Shown one piece after another: positions 1 to 8,972 of a stretch of 64,000 bases of DNA. The stretch is from Rachycentron canadum (Eukaryota > Chordata > Actinopteri > Carangiformes > Rachycentridae), in assembly GCA_038496675.1 (NCBI GenBank), contig CM076668.1, forward strand, positions 4,784,407 through 4,848,406, written 5' to 3'. Under the pieces are notes generated by a model that worked only from the letters and a program-made list of their open reading frames with translations, made no database searches and was not told the DNA's origin. Every line of letters starts with the position of its first letter. Within the stretch, counting starts at the first letter, position 1. The position numbers and the translations under genes are program-made.

Positions 1-937
1 TACAACACTGCCAACACTGCTCTGGACTGCTTTATGCTAGCAGAAAAATTAGAAACATCTCGATATATTTTAGTCTAGTAACTATTTAAATAGGCTATTA
101 CAAAGCTGTTGTATTGGACTGCAGTTTAATACACTCAGGTCACTGAGTGTATACCCCTAAACCACCGGTGTATACTTCTAAGCCAGCAGTGTATACCTGG
201 TTTTCATTTTAATTGTTCTTGTTATGCTACAATGGCAAAAAAAGAAACCAAAAAAACCCATAGCATTATTACCATTACCTGAACTTATCAGATGATTCCG
301 ACTACTAATCTCATACCATTGTCTTGCAGAAAACAGCTTTATACTACTGAGCCTGTATGAATGTGATAGGATTCCTATCATTGTTTTATGGTTCATGCTC
401 TGTAAAACATGAACAGATACATGGATGTCAAATCTTTTTTTCTTTTTCAAATTTCCCCTGGGGATTAATAAAGTATTCTGATAATTTAACTGTCAGTCAG
501 TCATAAATAAATGTGTGTATGGTTACACTTTCTACACTGGTTGTCTCTACACTACACACAATTTATAACAATATAATGGAGTTTTTACTGATACCTTTCA
601 GAGTAACACTTAGCTAACAGTAAACTGTTCAGCAGAGGTCAGTTTTTCACTGCTCTAAAAAAGCATCTGCCACTAAAAGCACAGTAGAACTTCCTGTGTA
701 GTCTACTATTTAAAGAATGGTTCGTGAGAGAACTGTTCAAATAATAAACTACATCAGTGTCAGATGTATAATGTAGTTTCAGTATCAGAACAACTCTCAT
801 CTTAATTTTCTCATCTCTCCCAGACCAGTTGCAGACAGTTTTTAAGATGAGATAAATAATCTTCACGTCTCTCAAAACTTTTTTCTTTTATTATACATAT
901 ATCACTACAGCTTAAATAACCAGGCTGTGTGTCTCAC
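1..937 (-). other. fdxr intron, no exon seen
   Basis: The stretch downstream of the last visible fdxr exon contains no recognisable continuation of the reductase on the minus strand, so the intron is at least 937 bases long and the remaining exons lie outside the window. The DNA is AT-rich and otherwise featureless. Confidence 0.6.
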
Positions 938-3900
938 CTTTAAAATGTCAATGGGAGACAGCAGGACTCTTGCAACGTCCAGGGCCACGTTACCTTGTCC
1001 CAGAATAACTGCTGTTTCACAACTCAGGTCTGGACTCAGCTGAAGAGACACATAAATGAGAGAGAGAGAGATCTGCTGATAGAGCAGAAAGTGGAAATAC
1101 CAGAGAACCATGACTAATCTCATAAGAGATCTTTTTTTTTTTTTTTTTTTTTAGACAAAAAAAACAGTGTGATGCAATGTATGAGCACCTTTCTACACCT
1201 GGGCAGCCCATTGTACCAGCCCACAAAGTCTTTGGCAGAATACACACCGGCCAAACCCTCTCCAGGTACCCCCATACTCCTGTTTCCCTCGGCCCCGTAA
1301 CTCTGCAGTAAACAAACACACATGATTACATAAAGGTGACATGTGTTGCAGGCAGTGCATTGTCTTCTCATGCACTCACCAGTACAACTGCGTGGTAGGC
1401 TTGCTGCAGCTCCCCAACACTCACATCCTTCCCCACATTCACGTTACCATAGAAACGACAGCGTGAATGTTTGGCTGTCTGTGTGAATGTGTTGATGACG
1501 TTCTGAGGATGAAGATGAAAAGATCCGAAGTGTTAAACAGAAACACTAAAAACAGTCTTTTACTACAAGTAAATACATCACACAGCACCATTTAAGCCGT
1601 TTCATCGTTCCCACTCATTTTCCTAAGGACTGTATTTTTTATATGTTGTTCATGTTGTTCCATTTTGTTGATTGTGCTTCTTGTGGAGTTCACTATGACA
1701 TTTCTGGGTTTTAGATTCTTTCTCAAATATAGGACACCTGAAGATGCAATTTTAGAAAGATGTTTTAGTGACATTCAGCAGAAGAAAAACAACAACAACA
1801 ACAACTCATCCACTGCTTCAGAAAACAATCAGCTGATAAATCAATAGTACAGATGATTGTTAACTGCAGCTCTAAAATGAAAGGTGAGAATCTAATGAGT
1901 TAGTGAATCAGTCTGTGGTTCCTCTGGTGGACAGGAAATAGGTTACACGACTTCAGCAAAAATATCAGCCTGGGAGTTGCATCATCTCATCTGATGCCAT
2001 ATTCTTTTCATTGGAGCATTTCAGGTTTTAACCTCCTCAGTTCATTTCCTGGTTTAACATTTCATCTTTGTTTTGTTTTTGTTTATTGCCGTTTTTGATT
2101 AAATGATTGTGAAATATATATGTTTCACCTTGAAGGAGGAAGTAGTGGAGGATCTAAAGATTTAGACTCGTGACCTGCCACACACAGAAACTGATCTGAG
2201 ACCAGTCACAGGTCTGGGTGTGACACACCATATGACCTACAAAGCATTTCAGGTGCACGATCCTCAGTCGTGGCCTGATCAACCTGCTCACAGCTTTGTT
2301 TTTCTGACATATAGATATTTTCCACAGCTTGTGCCAGGAAACTTTCAGACTGTGTGGGTGTGATTTTCAAATAAACCTTGCAACAACATCCGTGAACAGG
2401 CTCATCTGCTCTGAAGTAAAAAAGGAGAGTAGAAATAATTGCAGCTCAGTGAATTAACTAATTATTCCTGCATCATTAAAGCATTGCTGCTTTTTCTGAG
2501 CCAGAACTGACAACCCCTGATCTTAGAGTACAAACAGTGTTGGTTCTCTAACACTCATCGGGAGCAAATACCTTGACTTCAGGGTGATCAGGGGCCACTC
2601 CAAACCGGACCAGGCCGAAGGGGACAGGCAGCCGCTCATAGATGTCCACGTGAACATGTTGATGAGCCTGAGAGGAATCAAAAAGAAAATGGACAACTGA
2701 GTGATTTTAATGATTTTAATAAGAGCTGTTGTAAAGGAGCAAAGACAATTTTATACCTGTTAAACATATTAGCATATAGCATTTAGCTAAGCTAATGGTT
2801 TACTATGTCCTCAGTAAGATACAGCAGAGGATTCACAAGAGACATGATCATAACAAAAGTTTAATTATAAACCTGTTCAAATGGGACCGAATGATGATGA
2901 CAAAGCTGTATCGATCAGCCATAACAGTTTTACCACCTGGCTAAAATTGTGTAGGTGCTGTTAAACACAGCTGTGGTATCTATGAAGCAGAGTTCATTAT
3001 AGCAATATGTATATGTGTATAATATGTACAAAATCAGTGTATATAGTTGTTGCCTGACATGTTAGTCCTTCGATAGTGATTTTTGAACGTTTGTGATTGG
3101 CCTGAACAATATTTAGGCAGGTGAGACGTGGCAAAGTAACAGCCACATGAATGGACCCCAGGTTTCCCAGCAGAGCATTGGTTTTCCTTCCTCGGCTCAC
3201 TTTTGGTAGATACTGAGGGGGTCAGCATGGACACCCTGACCGGTCTGAGGCTGCACGGCCCCATACACAACAAACTGACACCTTTCTGTCAGAACCAGCA
3301 TGAACCTTTTCACTTTTAGACATTCCCCAGCTTCAGATTGATGTCCTCACCCCTCCACCTGGCTCCCGTCCACATTTCTTACCCAACGGCCTCACAAACA
3401 AAGTGTCTTCAATCATAAAACCTTTCCAGTGTTTGTCACGCATGTGCTTCAACAGCTCCAACAGGCTTTTACCTTGAGCAGGTGCTGTGCTGTGTAGAAA
3501 CCTCCTGGACCACTTCCAACAACACACACCTTTGGGCTGCAGGAGGAAAATCCTGCACCTGCAGAATCAACAGAGGACAAAGCGGAGAGAGCTGCTTAAT
3601 CCTGACGGAGTCTCAGTCAGTGGTAAAAGGTCAAAGGTCCAGACTTGTTGACAGGCTTATGTTACCAATGTCATTACTGCAGAAACGGTCGTGAGAATTT
3701 GAGCCGGACTAGTTTCAACCACAGTGATTTCACTGATATGAACATGGAGTGTGACCCGAAACACCGAGGCAGGTCCACTCCTCCAGGAGTCTGCCCAGCC
3801 TTGTTAATAAATAAATAAAAGACAAACAAGTGACTATCGTTTGTGTTGTGTTTGGCAGCTACAGGAGAACTGCTACATGTTAGCATGAATCAGAGCCGTG

Positions 3901-3993
3901 GAGCTCACCGTCACGGAGCCGACTCATCCAGCCGCTCCTCCCCGAGGTCCAGCGCCTCAGCCCGGGCCGCAGCAGCAGTCTGTGGCCGGTCAT
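938..3993 (-). CDS. fdxr: NADPH:adrenodoxin oxidoreductase (ferredoxin reductase), 5' half, partial at left edge
   Basis: Mitochondrial FAD enzyme that passes electrons from NADPH to ferredoxin for steroid P450s and Fe-S cluster assembly. Six coding exons join in frame with GT-AG borders: 3909-3993, 3473-3558, 2572-2667, 1380-1502, 1189-1302 and 938-1039 (606 nt, 202 residues). The ATG at 3993 opens an Arg-rich, almost acid-free leader typical of mitochondrial targeting. The dinucleotide-binding loop GSGPGG lies at residues 43-48, followed by FYTAQHLLK. The NADP-binding loop GQGNVA is at 182-187. Blocks such as PVPFGLVRFGVAPDHPEVK and VGWYNGLP match human FDXR as I remember it. For exon 2 I chose the acceptor at 3558 rather than 3536, and for exon 5 the donor after 1189 rather than 1199, because only these keep the frame and the human spacing. 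About 290 C-terminal residues lie beyond position 1. Family identity is very secure. Confidence 0.95.
1132..1152. repeat. poly-T run in fdxr intron
   Basis: About twenty consecutive T, followed by A-rich sequence, between the exons ending at 1039 and beginning at 1189. On the transcribed strand this is a poly-A run, which may mark an old retroposon tail. Confidence 0.6.
2910..3330 (-). mobile_element. Tc1/mariner-like element remnant (copy 1)
   Basis: Within the fdxr intron between exons 2 and 3. It starts with a degenerate form of the terminal motif GATCAGCCATAACA, and on the minus strand carries text matching the inside of the copy at 51275-52035, for example the 'loaded with ... gggaaacc ... 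ggtccattcatgtgg' stretch (here 3130-3180, reverse complement). Much decayed, no open frame. Nearly the same family occurs at 29246, 43565 and 51275. Confidence 0.6.
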
Positions 3994-4330
3994 CTCCTCC
4001 TGGATCTGTCGGGCTTTAAACCAAAAGACTGTTCGGCCCAGTTCGCTGTGGTTAGGGTTCGTACTTGGTACCTGGTCCCCGCTTCACACAGCTGCCTCTG
4101 AGCTGTGTCAGTCAGCGGGAGCCGGACCAGGAGCTGAGGCGAACACGGCGCTGATTCCCGGGAACTTTAGCCCCGAGCTAACCGGCTAACGCCTCCACGT
4201 CCAGCCGCGGTTTGTTTACTCAAACAACGTGAACTTTAAAGTCACAGAGTTGCCACAGTTTTCAAGGCTGCTCGTTGTGCTTCCCCCTCAGTTGTCCCCG
4301 CGAAACCTGCGTCCCAGGAGGAAGGTTCCT
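3994..4330 (-). promoter_or_regulatory. fdxr upstream region, CpG-richer
   Basis: The DNA just upstream of the fdxr start is clearly richer in G, C and CpG than its surroundings, as expected for the promoter of a housekeeping mitochondrial gene. No TATA box stands out. The transcription start cannot be placed from sequence alone. Confidence 0.45.
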
Positions 4331-4426
4331 CAGGAGCAGTTTTCCTCTAAATAACTTTATGTTTCCTCGAGTCTCTTATTTTAAACTTGAATGCTTCAAT
4401 GATGAGACATAAAGTGACTGGATGAT

Positions 4427-4432
4427 TTTATT
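4427..4432 (-). terminator. candidate poly(A) signal for the CD7-like gene
   Basis: AATAAA on the minus strand about 620 bases after the stop at 5052. It is a plausible 3' end, but single hexamers occur often by chance in AT-rich DNA. Confidence 0.35.
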
Positions 4433-5051
4433 GTTTTTCCTCATGTTGTACACGAACAGGACCGTAGAATAAAATACTTCTCACACAGATGTACCTGAGG
4501 AGATCAACATCAACGGCCTGGTGACAACGAGACCTGACCTGACCCATGAAGAGTGGCCTGGTTCTTCCTGTGTCGCTTCAGCAGAGCAGACAAAACAGAC
4601 AAAAATGAGACTGAACACACGGGGTTGGCTGTGAACAGCTGATCACATGTCCACAGCTGCAACACTGATGTTGAAAGTCACAGACGAACACCTTGTGCGT
4701 GGATGTTAAAATAACATGATGGATTCAGGTTTGAAGGGACGGCTCAGATGGAAAAAACTTTTAATGGTCAAATCAGGCAGAAAACCGACTCACAATTCAA
4801 AGTTCAAAATCTATTCATGACACACAAACACATTCAGCATGAAGCAGAGACAAAGGGTCGAGCTTAACGTGCAGCTCAACAATACAGCATCTCCCGCACC
4901 CCCCCGAGCCCAGGATGTGGTAAATCAGTCACTTTTTTTGTGCACAAACACAAATTTGTGTAAAAGGAAATGAAAAGCAGACAAAGTGAGATGCCTCAGT
5001 CATGAATCACAAATCGTGTGATAAAGCTCCTGTGGCGTCAACGGAAACTCT

Positions 5052-6074
5052 TCACAGGATGCCCCTGAAGTCTAGAGTCTCTACAGATGTGACCATGTAA
5101 GCGCAGTGTTCAATTCGGTGCTGAGGTCGGTGCTGGCGACAGATGTGCTGGGGGCTGCCATGACCTGGTGGTTTTGCAGATCTTGCAGGTCTGAAGTTGT
5201 GCCTGAACTGTGGAAACATAGCATAGTACACAAACTTGACCACAGTGCTTTTGACTCCACTCGTGCTCATTAGAAAAACAAGTTTGCTTCATACTCACTT
5301 GTTTACTTCTCAGAGTCAGTGCTACAATGAAGAGCATCAACACCATGGCAAACACTGTCACACTCAAGAAAATCAAGATCATATCCAGAAACTCGTTGCA
5401 CAGTTCCTGGGGGGGCACCCCTTCTGTGAGGACACAGCAGCACAGCCCATAACAAGTTAGAGCTTTTCAAGGTGAATAGACAGTGTGTGTGTGTCTGCTG
5501 TTACCTCTGATGATGATGATGGTGCCATTGCTAGACAGGGTTTCCTTTACATGGTTCTGAGTGATATGGCTCCAGGTGCAGTAGTACAGGTCAGTGTCAT
5601 CCGGCTCCAGCAGGTGCAGGCTCAGTGTGAACGCTGAGCCTGGTTTCTGCTGGTTTGGAGATACCTGAAGTCGGTCTCTGAACTTTGGAGCTGTAGTGTT
5701 CTTGATGATGAGCCCATTTTTCAGGGATAGATACACCACGTCCATGCCACCATGGAAACGTCTGTGCAGGTATAGCCCCATGGGGCCAGGCAGTGACGTG
5801 GAGCATGTGATCTGAGCAGATGAGTTTATGCTAACATGAGCGATGGACTGAGGGTCCTGAGACACTGGAGAGCAGAGAGAAACACCCACAGGTTTAATGT
5901 CAGGAAGATGGAAATGTTTGTCTCAGGTGGCACACACTGTCAACACCTCTTTGGATCTTAAAATCATTTTTTTCTCTCTCTGTCTCACACACACTCACCT
6001 GTCCAGTTGAGGAGTATGACCTCAGCAGGCATGCAGAGTAATCCCAACACACAGGTCCACCCGTGAGCTTTCAT
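5052..6074 (-). CDS. cd7: CD7-like T-cell surface immunoglobulin receptor
   Basis: Single-pass type I receptor, probably on T and NK lineage cells. Four exons join cleanly: 5999-6074, 5505-5864, 5299-5423 and 5052-5207 (717 nt, 238 residues; human CD7 has 240). Residues 1 to about 22 form a signal peptide. One V-type Ig domain follows, with the cysteine pair C46 and C121 (ITCSTS and DLYYC) and N-X-S/T sites at N39 and N81. The text ITCSTS..GLYLHR..VVYL, then a RFRDRL-type block and DTDLYYC, resembles human CD7 (ITCSTS, GIYLRQ, IIYY, FRGRI, DTGTYTC). Residues 160-183 are the membrane segment, then a 55-residue basic cytoplasmic tail ending near HCAYMVTS. I do not see the human tail YEDM (a YxxM PI3K motif). 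Its place beside narf agrees with human synteny. Sequence likeness is moderate, so a different V-set gene remains possible. Confidence 0.72.
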
Positions 6075-6352
6075 CCTGTGAGCCGGCTACAGGCTGACTG
6101 TGTCACAGAGAACAGAGAAGTGCACATATGAAACTGCTATGTGTGTGTTCTGCATCACATCAAAGACGAGGAAGTGCTTTTTGAACGATTTTCCCCTCAT
6201 GCGACTGTGTGTTGTTTCAAGTTAAACTGCACTGTTAACATCAAAGTGAAAGTCACCTTTACCTGTGATTACTGAGTGACACACACACACACATATAGGA
6301 GGATCTAAAAAATTTAAAATTGTGTTTTTGGCCAATACTTGGCCAATTTAAT

Positions 6353-6550
6353 TTACATGACTTCCCCCCTTGTGGTGTCTTCTGGACAACTGCCAAGTCT
6401 TCCCCATGATTGTGGTTGCATGTACTGAATCAGACTGAGCGATACCTGGTATTTATACTCTATGAAAGGTAATTCAACAAAACTCCAAATGAAATATTCA
6501 AAATAATATTTTGAGATACTGGATTTTTGATTTTCATGAGCTGTAATCAT
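6353..6550 (-). repeat. interspersed repeat fragment abutting the assembly gap
   Basis: The stretch up to the N run has wording I recognise as a common teleost interspersed repeat (the minus strand contains a CAACCACAATCATGGGGAAGAC-type motif and, towards the gap, the ACAGCTCATGAAAATCAAAAATCC-type motif). It has no useful coding capacity. Being repetitive, it probably explains why assembly broke here. Confidence 0.45.
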
Positions 6551-6950
6551 NNNNNNNNNNNNNNNNNNNNNNNNNNNNNNNNNNNNNNNNNNNNNNNNNN
6601 NNNNNNNNNNNNNNNNNNNNNNNNNNNNNNNNNNNNNNNNNNNNNNNNNNNNNNNNNNNNNNNNNNNNNNNNNNNNNNNNNNNNNNNNNNNNNNNNNNNN
6701 NNNNNNNNNNNNNNNNNNNNNNNNNNNNNNNNNNNNNNNNNNNNNNNNNNNNNNNNNNNNNNNNNNNNNNNNNNNNNNNNNNNNNNNNNNNNNNNNNNNN
6801 NNNNNNNNNNNNNNNNNNNNNNNNNNNNNNNNNNNNNNNNNNNNNNNNNNNNNNNNNNNNNNNNNNNNNNNNNNNNNNNNNNNNNNNNNNNNNNNNNNNN
6901 NNNNNNNNNNNNNNNNNNNNNNNNNNNNNNNNNNNNNNNNNNNNNNNNNN
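6551..6950. other. assembly gap (400 N)
   Basis: A run of exactly 400 undetermined bases. The round number suggests an estimated or arbitrary size. It lies where the downstream exons of the Ig-like gene at 7126-7577 should be, so those exons are missing from the sequence rather than necessarily from the genome. Confidence 0.99.
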
Positions 6951-7030
6951 AAGCTTACCAGGCTCCATTGAGGGGTCTGTGGGTTAAACACAATGAAGAC
7001 TTTGATTTTACACAAACAAGTAGTAATGAT

Positions 7031-7031
<1 letters not shown>

Positions 7032-7118
<87 letters not shown>
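7032..7118. repeat. (CA)n microsatellite
   Basis: An essentially perfect CA repeat of about 43 units. It sits only a few bases past the donor splice site of the second Ig-gene exon (the exon ends at 7126), so the pre-mRNA would carry a (UG)n tract against that 5' splice site. Confidence 0.97.
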
Positions 7119-7120
<2 letters not shown>

Positions 7121-7125
7121 CTCAC

Positions 7126-7577
7126 CTTGATGCTCTGGCAGTGTAACTTGCATTGAGACAGATGTTGTATCATCACCACAGTCTGTCTGAACTCCAACTG
7201 TGCAGTTTTTGGTTTTGTTGACATTTGAAATGTTTAGTGTAATTAAAATCAAATGCCAGTTCGTTTTATTGATGTCATGCGGAATGTTTATGTCATTGCA
7301 GGTCACAGTTGTAACACTACAGTTATAATTGCTGTTCATGTTGAAATGAACCAAACAGGGCACTGTCACAGATTCTCCGGCTCCAACCTGCACTTGTCTC
7401 ACACACTGAAGATCAACTCCTGCAGGAGAAGAAGAAGTTAGGATTTATTCAGTACGCACAAAAAATCTGCAGTACAAGTTATAGATTTAAGGTTTATTTA
7501 CCTTTCTTCTGTGCGGCCCTGCTGTGTTGAACAGCAGCAACACACATGAGGATCAAACATGCCCTCAGGCTGGACAT
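7126..7577 (-). CDS. Ig-like secreted or membrane protein, 5' exons only (unassigned)
   Basis: Two coding exons, 7502-7577 and 7126-7419, join in phase 1 as is normal for Ig-superfamily genes. The first gives a signal peptide (MSSLRACLILMCVAAVQHSRA). The second encodes about 98 residues shaped like an Ig domain: GESVTVPCLVHF near the start, several N-glycosylation sites (NCS, NKT, NIS, NKT, NCT), extra cysteines, and a last strand SVSMQVTLPE. The usual core Trp and DxGxYxC are not evident, so the fold is inferred. The exon ends in phase 1 with donor GTGAGG, so at least one more exon must exist, probably in or near the gap. It lies in the same orientation between the CD7-like gene and narf. 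I do not recognise the family. By position it could be a CD7 paralogue or a counterpart of mammalian SECTM1, but sequence support for that is weak. Confidence 0.7.
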
Positions 7578-7619
7578 CTTGCATCCACTGTGTTCAGAGA
7601 GAGGGAAGAATCAAGGGCC

Positions 7620-8720
7620 CCTGTAGTAAGTAGTGTAGACTCTGTTCTATTCTATTAGAATAACTAGTAGCTATTAACTGTTCATATTAAGATTTTACAA
7701 ATATGAAGCCGTGATTCTAAGCAACTGCAAGGATCAGTTGACAGATATTAGTCACTCCTAAAAATCATAACCATGAATATAATCACATATCTGTGTTTAG
7801 AAAGAGAACTAGAAACTTCTGCAAGGTAGCCCCCATGGTCACAATAAGAAGTAAGTTTGCAGCTACAACACACACACACACACACACACNCACACACACA
7901 CACACACACACAACTGGATGTCAGAACACCAGAATATCAGTGAAACCAGGACTTACCTCAGTCTGCTTCCCTCTGATGAATGACTCTGAAGAAAACCTGA
8001 CAGGTGACAGGTTTAACACACCTTGTCTTTGTGGATTCCCAAACAGAAAGTGGAAACACCTACACAAGAGACTCAAAGGATGAAGAGAAAGTGAAATGAA
8101 GGCAAGGTCAGGGTTCAAGAGTCCAAATGAAATCAGAAGTCATAGATGAGTGTAGATATATGAACATGCATTCAGTCAGCTGCGGCTGATGAAGAGGACA
8201 GCTGAGAGGTCAGCAGACGACCAATGAAAACTCTCTCCTTTATTATGAAATGTTATTTGTTTTATTGTTGTTGGTTTTCTGCAGGAAGTCAATTTTCACA
8301 TGAACTCTACAGAGACAGCAGCTGATCAGTGAGCGGTGACATCATCAACATGACAACACTTCATCATTTCAGTTATTAACATGTAGGTTTGACAAACAAA
8401 GAAAAAGTGATAAAATGAAATCATCTTGTACCTTTAAAATAATGAGTCTCTACACAGGGACGGATAAACACTCTGACATTTGACCTCCTGAATCATACAG
8501 CAGCTGGACTTTCCTCTGACTGACTGTGGAGATGAGACGACAGAGGAACAGTGGAGACGACTTCAACAGAGTCAAACATGAAACCATCAGACACACGATA
8601 AGTTCATCTGAAGCTGAGAGCTTCTTCATGTTCCTGCAGTGGTTTATTGCTCTGTGTTTCAGCATCAACACTTCACACATCCTGATTTGTCAGAACATCT
8701 GGCCAAACACAAGCCTTTGT
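7620..8720. other. intergenic DNA between Ig-like gene and narf
   Basis: Contains the 5' flank of the Ig-like gene and the 3' flank of narf. Apart from the CA microsatellite I see no exon with acceptable splice borders or homology. Confidence 0.5.
7868..7912. repeat. (CA)n microsatellite with one unresolved base
   Basis: CA repeat of about 22 units with a single N at 7890, probably a polymorphic or hard-to-call position. Confidence 0.95.
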
Positions 8721-8731
8721 ACTTAACTTAT

Positions 8732-8737
8732 TTTATT
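8732..8737 (-). terminator. candidate poly(A) signal of narf
   Basis: AATAAA on the minus strand about 236 bases beyond the narf stop codon, a normal distance for a short 3' UTR. Confidence 0.5.
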
Positions 8738-8972
8738 AGTCATTATCTGAGCAGTGGTATCACTATTCTCTGGACATGGTTTCTCCTCAGTCTTATGTTT
8801 TAAATACAGACATCGCCCCCATGTGGCCTAATGGAAGAACTGCACCCGTCACTGGTCCGGAGGGCAGCGTGGTCTCAGCACGTCTTCATGGTGTCAGCAG
8901 AAAGATGAAATGGTCCAAACGGAATCAGGTCCTTGGTAAACCATAATGTCTTCACAGGACAACACTTGGTTC

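Noticed and set aside
6353..7402. 349-codon minus-strand open frame across the N gap
   Set aside because: It is open only because N codons cannot be stops and it also runs through the CA repeat. Only its right part (7126-7419) is a real exon.
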